From assembly GCA_012270675.1 (NCBI GenBank), contig JAAXHW010000063.1, positions 1 through 64,000 of the forward strand: DNA of 64,000 nucleotides, given 5' to 3'. The translations under genes and the position numbers were made by a program. Below are positions 44,185 to 53,263 of the stretch, one piece after another (within the stretch, counting starts at the first letter, position 1; every line of letters begins with the position of its first letter). This DNA is from Candidatus Latescibacterota bacterium (GTDB taxonomy: Bacteria; Latescibacterota; UBA2968; GCA-2709665). The notes beneath the pieces were generated by a model. The model searched no databases, was not told the origin of the DNA, and saw only the letters and a list, made by a program, of their open reading frames with translations.

Positions 44185-45504
44185 TCACTCGAATCGAATC
44201 CTGGGATCGACCAGGGTGTAGGAGATGTCCGTCAGGATCAGGCCCAGGATGTAGAGGCCGGAGCCGAGAAAGACCATGGCCTGGACAATAGCGAAATCCT
44301 GCCGCTGGATCGCCTCCAGGGTAAAACTACCCATGCCGGGAATGGAGAAGAACGATTCCAGGACGAGGCTGCCGATGAAGAGGAACGGGATCGTCACGAC
44401 GACGCCCGTCAGGACGGGAATCATCGCGTTTTTGAGCGCGTGCTTGAACAGGACCAGGGATTCGGGCAGTCCTTTGGCGCGGGCGGTACGGATGTAGTCC
44501 CGGCCGATCTCTTCCAGGAAGATGGTGCGATACCACCGCACGCCCCCTCCTATGCCGCCAAGGATGCCGATGACCACGGGCAGGGCAACGAATTTGGCCG
44601 CGTAGATGCCGGTATCGTAGCCGGACACCGGGACGAGGCGCAGCATTTTGCCAAATAGCCACTGGCCGCCGATGACGTAGAACAGAACGGAAATCGACAT
44701 CATGATCACGCACGCGAATACGCCCCAGAAGTCGAGGTACGTGCCCCGATAGAAGGCGATGATCATGGCAGCGGTGATGTTGACCAGGATACCGATGAGA
44801 AAGGTGGGCGTCGTGATGGCCAGGCTGGGTCCGATGCGTTTGAGAATTTCGTCTCCGATGTTGCGGCCATCGTCGGACTTGCCAAACTGGAATGTAAGAA
44901 ATTTGATCGATTTTTTCCAGAAGACGGTTTCCGTAATCCGGGAGATCAGCGAGAGATGCTCTTTGTAGAAGATGCGCACCACGGCCATCGGCGCACCTTC
45001 CGAGGGGGTTGCGGTGAGGCTCAGGCGGTGGTATTGCCGGTCTGCGTGGAGGCGCTCCAGCTGGAATTGCCACTCACCGCGTGTGGTGCTGTGCAGATCG
45101 AGCCGCAGGGTTTTCCTATCCCCGAACGACGGAGGGAGCGTCAGGGCGGCGGTCGCGTCCGTGGCGATGGCCAGGTCCAGGGCGCCGTCGGCGGGTTTGG
45201 GGACGTCGATTCGGACCGTATAAGCGCCCGCCAGCTGCGCGGGGAGGCTCAGTTCGACGGGCGTACCGCTGACCTGACGAACGGCGACTTCCGACCAGCC
45301 GGTGTTGTAGAAATAGGGCAGATGGTAATCGCGCTCACGTTTCCATTTTGCGATCTGCTCTTCGGTCACCCGTTTGACGCCCAGGTGGATGCGGGCCATG
45401 TCGTCGGGGGTATTGACGAAGAAGAAGAGGACAAAGGTGATGAGGTTGACACCGATCAGGATCGGAATCGCGTAGAGCACCCGGCGCAGGATGTAGGTCG
45501 TCAT
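44185..45504 (-). CDS. OppB-type ABC permease with an inserted extracytoplasmic domain
   Basis: A 439-residue permease (OppB is usually near 306). The N-terminal helix MTTYILRRVLYAIPILIGVN is typical. Between about residues 60 and 190 there is an inserted beta-rich domain on the outer face (VELSLPAQLAGAYTVRIDVP, GEWQFQLERLHADRQYHRLS) that may contact the binding protein or ligand. The core resumes with GPSLAITTPTFLIGILVN, the EAA motif YIRTARAKGLPESLVLFKHA and the C-terminal ISYTLVDPRIRFE. It overlaps the oppA stop by 4 bp (ATGA). Confidence 0.92.
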   Translation of the reverse strand: MTTYILRRVLYAIPILIGVNLITFVLFFFVNTPDDMARIHLGVKRVTEEQIAKWKRERDYHLPYFYNTGWSEVAVRQVSGTPVELSLPAQLAGAYTVRIDVPKPADGALDLAIATDATAALTLPPSFGDRKTLRLDLHSTTRGEWQFQLERLHADRQYHRLSLTATPSEGAPMAVVRIFYKEHLSLISRITETVFWKKSIKFLTFQFGKSDDGRNIGDEILKRIGPSLAITTPTFLIGILVNITAAMIIAFYRGTYLDFWGVFACVIMMSISVLFYVIGGQWLFGKMLRLVPVSGYDTGIYAAKFVALPVVIGILGGIGGGVRWYRTIFLEEIGRDYIRTARAKGLPESLVLFKHALKNAMIPVLTGVVVTIPFLFIGSLVLESFFSIPGMGSFTLEAIQRQDFAIVQAMVFLGSGLYILGLILTDISYTLVDPRIRFE

Positions 45505-47708
45505 GGGCCTTCGACGCCTCTTTCACGCTTCCAGACCGCGACGACGGCGGGGACCGCTCCCACGGTCAGAAGGGCGAAGACCAGGACGACCGGCCACCAG
45601 ATGGGTTTGTTCCACTCCCGGCGCCGCTTTTCCCTCAGTTCAGGATGCAGCTTTTTGTATTTGAGGGTGTTCATGCCAATCGTCATCGGTTTGGTATTGG
45701 TATACCATTCGTGGTAGAGGCCGAAGGAGACGGGGTGGTAGCCCCACAGCCAGGGCGCATCCTGCCGCGCGATCTCCAGCATCCGGTCGATAAGCGCCAT
45801 CCGCTCCGGACCGTTTTGCATCGACTCTACCTGTTCGAAGAGGCGGTTGAACTCCGGGTTGTCGTAGTTGTTGTGGTTTGCGCCTCCGTGTTTTACCTGT
45901 CCGTTGGGACCGTAGAGCAGAAAGAGGAAGTTTTCCGGATCGGGATAGTCCGCGTGCCAGCCCCAGAAAATGATCTGAAAGTTTCCTTTTTTGACTTTGT
46001 CCCGGAAACGGTTGTAATCCGTTTGGCGGATTTGAAGGTCCACGTTCAGCTTGTTGAATTGCTTGCGCAGCCAGTCCAGCCTGGGTTTTGCCGCAGCCCC
46101 GGTCCAGGCGGTGTCAAAATAGAGCACCAGGGCGTTGGCGTTCCTGTCCTTTCCGTCCGGATAACCCGCTTCCGCCAGCAATTTCCTGGCAAATTCAATC
46201 GATTTGCGAGACGGCCTGTTCTTGATCTCGTCCCATTCATAGACGAATCGGTTGATCCCATCCTTGCCGGTCCGGTAGCCGAATATCCCCGGCGGCAGCA
46301 GGTCCTGGGCCGGAAGACCCCGGCCGTTGAGGAAAATCTGGATCCATTCTTCTATGTCTACGGCGATGGAGAGGGCCTGCCGGAGTTTTTGCCTGTCTTC
46401 CGTATACCCGCCGACAACATCGTCCAGCATATTGAAAGCGAAGTAAAGTGTGGTAGGGTACACGGCCCTTGCCAGACGCACGCCCTGCGCCTGCAGCCTG
46501 TCGGACAGTTCCAGTCCTGCCTCATCCATTTGGACCGCCTGGTCGAACACTTCTGTCATGATTCCGGAGGATTCATAATAGCCCTGGAGGAATTTGCTCC
46601 AACGGGGAATCGCCTCTTTCTCCAGTTTGTAGATTGCCTTTTCAATAAATGGGAGCGGCTGGCCGGCGTCTGACAGGAGGCCGAGTTCGCGGTCTTCGGG
46701 TGCTCCATCGTCGGGATAGTATTCCCGGCGGAAGTTGGCGTTTTTGACCATAACGATCTCTTTATTGGGAAGAAATCGGTCCATTCTGTAGGGGCCGGTT
46801 CCCAGCGGACGGTTGTCGAGGCTCAGGTTTCGCTTGACGAGGGGTGCCTGGGTGAAAAAGCGGTCCGCCTCTCTGGGCAGGGGTGAAAAGAAGGGCATGG
46901 CCATCCATAAGATAAACTGCGGGTACTTTCGCTTGAGCGTGACCTGATAGGCGTATCTGTCAATGGTGCGCACCCCCTTCAGATCGAAACGATCCAGGTC
47001 CAGCCAGATGGGGTTTTCCCGCTCGTCGTTCTCCTGGTTGTAGAGCGCGCCTCTGGCTTTTTTCCGTTCGGAGCGGATGCGAGACAGTTCGCCTCCCAAC
47101 TCCTGGGCGAGTTCATCCAGGCCCAGGATGTACTTGGCCATTGTGCTGAAGATAGGGGATTGAACCCTGGGGTGAGCCAGACGCTTGATCTGGTAGACAT
47201 AATCGGCCGCTGTCAGTTCCTGCGTTCCCTTTAAAGGGAAGTCGCCGATGTCCGTGATTCCCAGCATCTCCCCCTCGGTCAGGTTGTGGTAAGCAACCTG
47301 TCCGTCTTCGGTTCTGGCAAAGCAGGGATGGTCCTGGTAGAAGATGGACGGCCTGATGCGCACCGTGTATACCGTCCGGTCGACCTTTTCCGGAAGGGGG
47401 TCGCCGGGAAGCGTTTTCCCCTCCTTATCGTAGTAGGTCGGACGAGGAATCTCTGCTGCTGTTAGAGGGATCAGTTCATACGGCCGTTTTAAGTAGTGGT
47501 ACTGGAGCGGCGGTTCATAGATTTGCTGGATGAAGTGGTATTCGCCGGATGAATACGATACGGCCGGATCCAGGTGTTTGGGCGGCTCGGAGAATGTGCT
47601 GTAAAGGTAGTTCCTGTCGGCCTCTTCCCGGCGGTAGGGGTTGTTGGTACACGACGGAGACGACAGCAGCAGAACCAATGGCCAGATGAGATAAGCGGTC
47701 GATTTCAC
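45501..47708 (-). CDS. Solute-binding protein of an Opp-type transporter with C-terminal membrane anchor
   Basis: A 735-residue SBP family 5 protein (OppA proteins are usually 530-600). A hydrophobic signal ends in SSPSC, a poor lipobox. Family motifs include YSTFSEPPKHLDPAVSYSSG, PLGTGPYRMDRFLPNKEIVM, RQALSIAVDIEEWIQ and ADYPDPENFLFLLYG. The last 30 residues form a membrane helix (WWPVVLVFALLTVGAVPAVV) with a basic tail, so the protein is probably tethered to the inner membrane. The start is GTG 47708, 2 nt after the GlmL-like stop with GGAG eight nt upstream. The ligand may be a peptide or another large solute. Confidence 0.9.
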   Translation of the reverse strand: MKSTAYLIWPLVLLLSSPSCTNNPYRREEADRNYLYSTFSEPPKHLDPAVSYSSGEYHFIQQIYEPPLQYHYLKRPYELIPLTAAEIPRPTYYDKEGKTLPGDPLPEKVDRTVYTVRIRPSIFYQDHPCFARTEDGQVAYHNLTEGEMLGITDIGDFPLKGTQELTAADYVYQIKRLAHPRVQSPIFSTMAKYILGLDELAQELGGELSRIRSERKKARGALYNQENDERENPIWLDLDRFDLKGVRTIDRYAYQVTLKRKYPQFILWMAMPFFSPLPREADRFFTQAPLVKRNLSLDNRPLGTGPYRMDRFLPNKEIVMVKNANFRREYYPDDGAPEDRELGLLSDAGQPLPFIEKAIYKLEKEAIPRWSKFLQGYYESSGIMTEVFDQAVQMDEAGLELSDRLQAQGVRLARAVYPTTLYFAFNMLDDVVGGYTEDRQKLRQALSIAVDIEEWIQIFLNGRGLPAQDLLPPGIFGYRTGKDGINRFVYEWDEIKNRPSRKSIEFARKLLAEAGYPDGKDRNANALVLYFDTAWTGAAAKPRLDWLRKQFNKLNVDLQIRQTDYNRFRDKVKKGNFQIIFWGWHADYPDPENFLFLLYGPNGQVKHGGANHNNYDNPEFNRLFEQVESMQNGPERMALIDRMLEIARQDAPWLWGYHPVSFGLYHEWYTNTKPMTIGMNTLKYKKLHPELREKRRREWNKPIWWPVVLVFALLTVGAVPAVVAVWKRERGVEGP

Positions 47709-47710
47709 GG

Positions 47711-49504
47711 TTATGCTCCGTACGGGTACAGTTCCAGCGCTCTGTTCCACGCCATAATTCGCTCCACCCGCTCCTCTGTGTCTTCAGGAAAGGCGATGGG
47801 CCGGCCCCGGCCGTCCAGAATCAGGCCCGCCACGCCGCCTTTCACAGTTGTACGCAGTTCCTGTCCCTGTCCTGCGCCCGCATCCCACCGCCGGGCAGGC
47901 TGGAGACGGATCTCGGCATCGGCGTTGTCGGGCAGGGGGAAGAGGCGCAGGTCGCCTACGTTCAGGTCTCCCGATCGGGTGCCGTCGGGCAGGATGATTT
48001 CGTAGGTTGTACAGACTTCTCCCGGTTTTCCCTGGCCGACCGGGGCGACGCAGGTCCCCAGGGTGATGAGGCAGTCCCGGTCGAAGACCTCAGCGGCGGC
48101 CTGTTCGTTTACGGTGGAGAGCACGCCGAGGTGGGGCATCATGAAGATGCTGTCCACGACCAGGCGGGTGACGCCTTCGGGCTGGAAGGCGTCGACGAGC
48201 ATGGCGGCGGCCTGCACCCGGCGGGGGGCGTGGGAGAGCACGCCGCCGCTGCCGATGAGCACGTCGAGGTCGCGCATTTGAATGAGGCTCTCGCCGGTTT
48301 CGGTCTGGTCGAAGACGTCGGAGAGGGTGCGTTCGGTCTGCACGCCTTTCAATCCGACGGCCAGGGCGCAGTGCTGGGCGAAGGCAAGGCGGAGGGCCTC
48401 CCGGGCGATGGCCTGTTCCATCTGGAGTTCCTCCAGCGTCTGGGGGACCGTGGTGGGGCGGATCATTTTGTTTTTGATGCGGTCCCTCAGATCTGCCTCG
48501 TCGATGCGGAAGGGCACCCAGCGCATGATGGCTTCCAGTTCGGCTTCGGCCAGGACGTTGGAGATGCTGTAGGACATGCCCAGATTGGCGCTGACGGTCC
48601 GGTTGAAGACCTGGTCGAAGACGCTGAAGACATCGGTGGTGGCCCCGCCGATGTCAACGCCGATGAGGTTGATGTTCCGCTGCCGGGCGGCGGTTTGCAT
48701 GATCAGCCCGACCGCGCCGGGAGTGGGCATGATGGGAGCGCCGGCCCATTCCATGAGCTTTCGATAGCCGGGTGCCTGCGCCATGACGTGTTCGAGAAAG
48801 AGGTCGTGGATGACCTGCCGCGCCGGGCCCAGCGTTTCCTGTTCGAGCCGGGGGCGGATGTTATCGGTGAGGGTAAGCGCGGTTTTACTTCCCAATACCT
48901 TTTGAATGCTTTCACGGGCGTCTCTGTTCCCTGCGTAGATCACGGGGAGTTGAAATCCGGTCCCGAACCTGGGCCTGGGGTCGGCGGCGGCGATGAATTC
49001 GGCGAGTTCGACGACGTGGCTGACCGTTCCCCCGTCGGTTCCACCCGAGAGGAGGACCATGTCGGGCCTCAGGTGGCGGATGCGCTCGATTTTCTGGTGG
49101 GGCTGGCGGCCGTCGTTGGAGGCCAGCACGTCCATGACAATGGCTCCGGCACCCAGGGCCGCGCGCTGTGCGCTTTCTCCGGTCATGGACTGGACCACAC
49201 CGGCGACCATCATCTGGAGCCCACCCCCGGCGCTGCTGGTGGAAATGTAGATATCGACGCCGCGGTCGCCCCCGGCGGGGGTGAGGATACGCTCGCCGTC
49301 CAGGATCTTGCGACCCGAGAGTTCCTCTACTTCCTGGATAGCGTTGAGCACGCCCCGGGTGACGTCCTCGAAGGGGGCTTCCACGGTGGTAGGGGCCTCC
49401 CCCCGGCAGGTCTGGCGGTAGACGTCTCCGACTTTCTCGATGAGGATGGCCTTGGTGGTGGTGCTGCCGCAGTCGGTAGCGATAACGACGTTCAGGTTAT
49501 CCAT
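47711..49504 (-). CDS. GlmL/MutL-family ASKHA ATPase
   Basis: A 597-residue protein related to the glutamate mutase reactivase MutL/GlmL. It shows the actin-like phosphate-1 motif IATDCGSTTTKAILIE and the second motif GVDIGGATTDVFSVFDQ; PAGGDRGVDIYISTSSAGGG and VLLSGGTDGGTVSHVVELAE are also typical. Proven relatives reactivate the B12-dependent glutamate mutase, but no mutase subunits (glmE, glmS) or B12 genes are here. In this setting it may energise another complex, such as the neighbouring membrane cluster; that is an inference. It overlaps the small gene upstream by 8 bp. Confidence 0.88.
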   Translation of the reverse strand: MDNLNVVIATDCGSTTTKAILIEKVGDVYRQTCRGEAPTTVEAPFEDVTRGVLNAIQEVEELSGRKILDGERILTPAGGDRGVDIYISTSSAGGGLQMMVAGVVQSMTGESAQRAALGAGAIVMDVLASNDGRQPHQKIERIRHLRPDMVLLSGGTDGGTVSHVVELAEFIAAADPRPRFGTGFQLPVIYAGNRDARESIQKVLGSKTALTLTDNIRPRLEQETLGPARQVIHDLFLEHVMAQAPGYRKLMEWAGAPIMPTPGAVGLIMQTAARQRNINLIGVDIGGATTDVFSVFDQVFNRTVSANLGMSYSISNVLAEAELEAIMRWVPFRIDEADLRDRIKNKMIRPTTVPQTLEELQMEQAIAREALRLAFAQHCALAVGLKGVQTERTLSDVFDQTETGESLIQMRDLDVLIGSGGVLSHAPRRVQAAAMLVDAFQPEGVTRLVVDSIFMMPHLGVLSTVNEQAAAEVFDRDCLITLGTCVAPVGQGKPGEVCTTYEIILPDGTRSGDLNVGDLRLFPLPDNADAEIRLQPARRWDAGAGQGQELRTTVKGGVAGLILDGRGRPIAFPEDTEERVERIMAWNRALELYPYGA

Positions 49505-49844
49505 TCCGTTCGTTTTCCAGTTCCAGGATTTTGTCGATCATCACCTCGATGCTCCGGCGTTTTTCCAGGAACCGGACAAAGCGCTCGTATTCTGCAGGTG
49601 AAAAGACCAGGGTTAAAAAGGGCGAGAGAAAGGTGAGAAACTGGCTGCCGATGAAGTTGAACGGGCGGCTCGTTTCCAGGACCATCAGTGCGGGCGCGGC
49701 CATGCGCCGTCCGACCACAAATTTCGCCATTTTCGCGGCCATCGCCTCTTCTTCCGCGTCGAACCGGTCTTCCGGAGAATCGACGGCAAAGGTGTGGGCG
49801 CACCAGGCTTTAAGGCGATGGATGAGGGGTGTGGGACTGGACAA
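49497..49844 (-). CDS. Small protein upstream of the GlmL-like gene
   Basis: About 115 residues from TTG 49844, which has GAGG nine nt upstream. An ATG at 49742 would give only 81 residues and lose the acidic segment VDSPEDRFDAEEEAMAAKMA. The core is AAPALMVLETSRPFNFIGSQ, followed by a hydrophobic FLTFLSPFLTLVF and a charged helical end. No named family is recognised. It overlaps the genes on both sides, and my impression that similar small proteins accompany GlmL-like genes elsewhere has not been tested. Confidence 0.65.
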   Translation of the reverse strand: MSSPTPLIHRLKAWCAHTFAVDSPEDRFDAEEEAMAAKMAKFVVGRRMAAPALMVLETSRPFNFIGSQFLTFLSPFLTLVFSPAEYERFVRFLEKRRSIEVMIDKILELENERNG

Positions 49845-50280
49845 ACTGTATGACCTCGTCACGGTTTTCTGCGAACCGAAGGAAGCATCCCCGGAACGAA
49901 TCGAGCCGGTTGGGCCGATTGAAGGGGCTGAGGAAGATTCCATCGGGATAGATGCGACGCCTGCGGATCCGTGTCCAGGGGATTTTCCGCCGCATACTCA
50001 AATGGGAAATCTGCACGCCTGACGCATTCAGTGCATAGCGGGTGGAAAAAAAGTAGCGCGACAGGGAGGCGGTAAGCAGGCCAAAGGTTAGAAAGCCGTA
50101 GACCCCGCTTTCAAAGCTGAGGGTGACGGCAGCCGAGAGCCCCAGAATGGTGGTGCAAAGCAGGGTTGATTTTGCCGGTGATTCATCCAGGAGGGGGTGG
50201 ACAGACCAGCGGATTTCCGATGGACATTTCGCCTGGATATCGTTTTTGGAGAACCTGTCTGATTCGATTTCGATGGCCAC
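49810..50280 (-). CDS. Membrane protein with a bacterial PH-like domain
   Basis: A 156-residue protein with two membrane helices (about 40-78: LCTTILGLSAAVTLSFESGV) followed by a beta-rich C-terminal part. YALNASGVQISHLSMRRKIP and WTRIRRRRIYPDGIFLSPF resemble bacterial PH (bPH/YdbT-like) domains. The function is unknown. The GTG start lies 41 bp after the lipM-like stop, and its end overlaps the next small gene by 35 bp. Confidence 0.68.
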   Translation of the reverse strand: MAIEIESDRFSKNDIQAKCPSEIRWSVHPLLDESPAKSTLLCTTILGLSAAVTLSFESGVYGFLTFGLLTASLSRYFFSTRYALNASGVQISHLSMRRKIPWTRIRRRRIYPDGIFLSPFNRPNRLDSFRGCFLRFAENRDEVIQFVQSHTPHPSP

Positions 50281-50321
50281 TCGTTTTTAACCCCTGGGAC
50301 CCGGTTCGGTGTACGCCAGGG

Positions 50322-51200
50322 TTATGAAATAATCCTGCGGGTAACCCGCAGGTCTTTTTCCCGATCTTTGAAGTTCCAGGCGTCTGTACCGTATTTCTCG
50401 CAGACCAGGCGTTCGGCTTCTGATGCTTCACCCGACGACAGAGGCGCTTCGATGAGGGGGACGCCGAGCGTTTCCTGGAATCCGAGGCGGAGCGCATCGG
50501 CGACCTCTTCAAAAGAGATGGGACAATTCAGGACCTCCTGCAGGGAGATGGTGTGCCGGTCGAGTTCCCGGCGGAAGCGGGCCTGCAGGGCTTCCTGGTG
50601 TTCGGGCAGCAGGTCGACGATGCGTTTGTGATCCGGGCCGATGAGGAGGGAGCCGTGCTGGAGCAGCATGTCGCCCAGACGCCGCTGGGCGCTGCCGATC
50701 AGCTTTTTTCCCTGAAGGGTGACCTCGTATTGCGTGGTGCTCGAAAAACAGGGGGAGGTAAGGTGTTCGCTTCTGGGAGACGGGACGGGTTGCCGGCGGG
50801 ACTCCAGCGCAGCCTCGGCGCCCAGGCGCTGTATGGCCGCCACGAGGCAGGCGCTGATTTTTCGGTAGGCCTCCAGGATCGTGCCCCCCAGCAGGGGATC
50901 CTTGCCGGGGCAGACTACGCTGTAGGTCAGCTCGTTCCAGTGGAGGACGGCCCGTCCCCCACTGGGGCGGCGCACGATATCGATGCCCTGCGCCCGGCAT
51001 CGGTCGAGGTCGACTTCGCGAGCGACCCGCTGGGCGTAGCCGAAGGAGACGGCAGGGGGCGTCCAACCAAACACCCGGACGGTCGGAAGGGCAACACCCT
51101 CCTCAACGGCCCGAACCAAGGCTTCGTCTACGGCCATATTAAAAAAGGCGTTTCCGAAGTGGGTATTCAGAAAACGCCACTGATTCGGCTTCTGTTCCAT
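50322..51200 (-). CDS. lipM: Octanoyltransferase/lipoate ligase family protein, LipM-like
   Basis: A 292-residue BPL/LplA-fold protein acting in lipoyl-group attachment. It has RRPSGGRAVLHWNELTYSV, a cysteine in SPCFSSTTQYEVTLQ (Cys151, matching the thioester Cys of Bacillus LipM) and the Lys in GKKLIGSAQRR. The cysteine argues for LipM (octanoyl transfer from ACP) over LplA, which fits its place just after the fatty-acid genes; a free-lipoate ligase remains possible. It starts 7 bp after the rnc stop. No lipA or lipoyl-dependent dehydrogenase is in the window. Confidence 0.82.
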   Translation of the reverse strand: MEQKPNQWRFLNTHFGNAFFNMAVDEALVRAVEEGVALPTVRVFGWTPPAVSFGYAQRVAREVDLDRCRAQGIDIVRRPSGGRAVLHWNELTYSVVCPGKDPLLGGTILEAYRKISACLVAAIQRLGAEAALESRRQPVPSPRSEHLTSPCFSSTTQYEVTLQGKKLIGSAQRRLGDMLLQHGSLLIGPDHKRIVDLLPEHQEALQARFRRELDRHTISLQEVLNCPISFEEVADALRLGFQETLGVPLIEAPLSSGEASEAERLVCEKYGTDAWNFKDREKDLRVTRRIIS

Positions 51201-51207
51201 ATGCCGT

Positions 51208-51954
51208 CTACGAGATCCCCAACGCTTTCAAAGCTTCTTTGGCCGCCATCTGCTGGGCCTCTTTCTTGCTGCGTCCTCGCCCCATCCCCATCCGATTTCC
51301 TCCGATGACCACCTCGACGGTGAAGACCTTGCGGTGGTCCGGCCCTTCCTCCGAATTCACCAGATACCGGGGGTGACCCTGCCCCTCGCTCTGGGTGTGT
51401 TCCAAAAGGAGGCTTTTAAAGTTCAGATATTCTCCATTGGAGATGATTTCTCCGGCATTGAAGAGGAGGGTGCGCTGTATAAACCTTTCCGCGGCCTTCA
51501 GCCCTCCGTCCATATAAATCGCCCCCAGCAAGGCTTCGAATGCATCTCCAACAATGGAGGTCCGGTCCCGGCCTCCGGCAAGGTCCTCTTCGTTGCTTAA
51601 GTAGAGGTAGTCTCCCAGCCCGAGGTCGCGACCCTTCTGGGCCAATATCACTTTGCTGACCAGCAGCGATTTGATCTGGGTGAGGTCTCCTTCTCGCTTC
51701 TTCTGGAATCTCCGGTAGAGGTTTTCCGTCACGATCAGGTCGAGGACGGCGTCTCCCAGGAACTCCAGGCGCTCGTTGGATTCGATGCTTTCTTCATCGA
51801 CGGTGTAGACATAGGAACGGTGCTTGAGCGCCTGGGTCAACAGCGCCGGGTCGGAAAAGGTGTATCCCAGCTTCTTGTGAAGTCCATCCAGCGGTTTTTC
51901 GCCTTCGTCTGTAAGCCAATGCCCGAGCTTATGGCATGCTTTTCTTAACCAGAT
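51208..51954 (-). CDS. rnc: Ribonuclease III, probable ATC start
   Basis: Cuts double-stranded RNA in rRNA processing. The catalytic domain has ERLEFLGDAVLDLIVTENLY and VGDAFEALLGAIYMDGG with the essential Asp and Glu; the dsRNA-binding domain ends SKKEAQQMAAKEALKALG. A TTG at 51840 would remove the conserved first helix (LGYTFSDPALL). Extending upstream in frame to an ATC at 51954 restores it and gives 248 residues, a normal length. AGGAGGAG sits eight nt before this ATC, and no ATG, GTG or TTG occurs in frame between. ATC is therefore the likely start, a very rare choice. It follows fabF by 21 bp. Confidence 0.9.
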   Translation of the reverse strand: MWLRKACHKLGHWLTDEGEKPLDGLHKKLGYTFSDPALLTQALKHRSYVYTVDEESIESNERLEFLGDAVLDLIVTENLYRRFQKKREGDLTQIKSLLVSKVILAQKGRDLGLGDYLYLSNEEDLAGGRDRTSIVGDAFEALLGAIYMDGGLKAAERFIQRTLLFNAGEIISNGEYLNFKSLLLEHTQSEGQGHPRYLVNSEEGPDHRKVFTVEVVIGGNRMGMGRGRSKKEAQQMAAKEALKALGIS

Positions 51955-51975
51955 GCTTGACTCCTCCTGTCATTT

Positions 51976-53229
51976 CTACGCCCGGTACTTGCGCATGACA
52001 AGGACGGCGTTGTGGCCCCCAAAACCGAAGGAGTTGTTCACGGCCACCTCAACGGGCATTTCCCGGGCCTTGTTGGGCACATAGTCGAGGTCGCATTCGG
52101 GATCGGGGGTTTCGTAATTGATGGTAGGGGGCACCCGGTCCTGGTGGATGGCGAGGATGCTGGCGATGGTCTCGACCGCACCCGAGGCTCCCAGCAGGTG
52201 GCCGGTCATCGACTTGGTGGAACTGACGGCCAGTTTTACCGCATGCTCCCCAAATACGGTTTTGATGGCTGCGGTTTCGCTTTTGTCCCCAATTGGGGTT
52301 GAGGTGCCGTGGGCATTGATGTAGTCGACATCTTCAGGCTGGAGTCCGGCCTGTTTCAAAGCCCTGTGCGTGGCCCGCACCCCCCCCTCGCCGCCGGGGG
52401 CCATGTCGGCCATGTGATAGGCGTCTCCCGTGTATCCTGCGCCGACGATTTCCGCATAGATGCGAGCGCCCCGACCCCGTGCGTGTTCCAGTTCTTCCAG
52501 GATCAGCCCCCCCGCGCCCTCACCCAGCACGAAGCCGTCCCGATGGGCATCGAACGGCCTGCTGGCGCGTTGGGGCTCGTCGTTCAGGGTGGAGAGCGCC
52601 TTCATGGACGCGAAGCCTCCCAGGGACATCGGGCTGACGGCCGCCTCGGCGCCGCCAGCGACCATGATGTCGGCCTCATCGTCCCGAATTTCTCGAAAGG
52701 CGTTTCCAATGGCGTGGGCAGCCGAGGAACACGCAGATACGGTCGTATAGTTGGGGCCTTTTGCGCCCAGTTCGATGGAGACCTGCCCCGAGGTCATATC
52801 GGCGATCATCATTGGAATGAAAAAGGGACTGATCCGGCGCGGCCCTTTCCGTATCAGGGCGGTATGCTGGTCCTCAAAAGTCTGCACCCCCCCAATGCCC
52901 GAGCCGTAGATCACTCCGACCCGCTCCGGGTCTTCGGCGGAGAGGTCCAGGTTGGCGTCTTCTGCGGCCATTTTGGCCGTCACAACGGCGTACTGCGTAC
53001 AGAGGTCGGTTCGACGTGCTTCCTTACGGTCTATCCCGAACCGCTCCGGGTCGAAGTCCTTCAATTCCCCGCCGATTTTGACCCGAAAGTCCGTTGTGTC
53101 GAAGCCCTTGATATAGTCGATGCCGCTCTCTCCATTGAGGAGCGCATTCCAACAGGTTTCTATGGACAGGCCGTTGGGGGCCAGTATGCCCAGACCTGTG
53201 ACTGCCACCCGTCGTTTTGTGTTGTCCAC
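51976..53229 (-). CDS. fabF: Beta-ketoacyl-ACP synthase II
   Basis: Elongates acyl-ACP by condensation with malonyl-ACP. A 417-residue thiolase-fold enzyme with the nucleophile Cys167 in TTVSACSSAAHAIGNAF and the two catalytic His residues in INAHGTSTPIGDK and SMTGHLLGASG; the C-terminal NNSFGFGGHN is present. It lies 34 bp after acpP and is followed by rnc, the order seen in many bacteria. Confidence 0.97.
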   Translation of the reverse strand: MDNTKRRVAVTGLGILAPNGLSIETCWNALLNGESGIDYIKGFDTTDFRVKIGGELKDFDPERFGIDRKEARRTDLCTQYAVVTAKMAAEDANLDLSAEDPERVGVIYGSGIGGVQTFEDQHTALIRKGPRRISPFFIPMMIADMTSGQVSIELGAKGPNYTTVSACSSAAHAIGNAFREIRDDEADIMVAGGAEAAVSPMSLGGFASMKALSTLNDEPQRASRPFDAHRDGFVLGEGAGGLILEELEHARGRGARIYAEIVGAGYTGDAYHMADMAPGGEGGVRATHRALKQAGLQPEDVDYINAHGTSTPIGDKSETAAIKTVFGEHAVKLAVSSTKSMTGHLLGASGAVETIASILAIHQDRVPPTINYETPDPECDLDYVPNKAREMPVEVAVNNSFGFGGHNAVLVMRKYRA

Positions 53230-53263
53230 CGGAGGTGCCCTCTTATTGGGGGCTCCAGTCCCC

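Noticed and set aside
47711-49504. Evidence for a glutamate mutase fermentation pathway
   Set aside because: Only the GlmL-like ATPase is present; no mutase subunits, methylaspartase or B12 genes are in the window.
48131-49636. 501-codon + strand open frame opposite the GlmL-like gene
   Set aside because: Antisense shadow; the - strand product has both ASKHA phosphate motifs.
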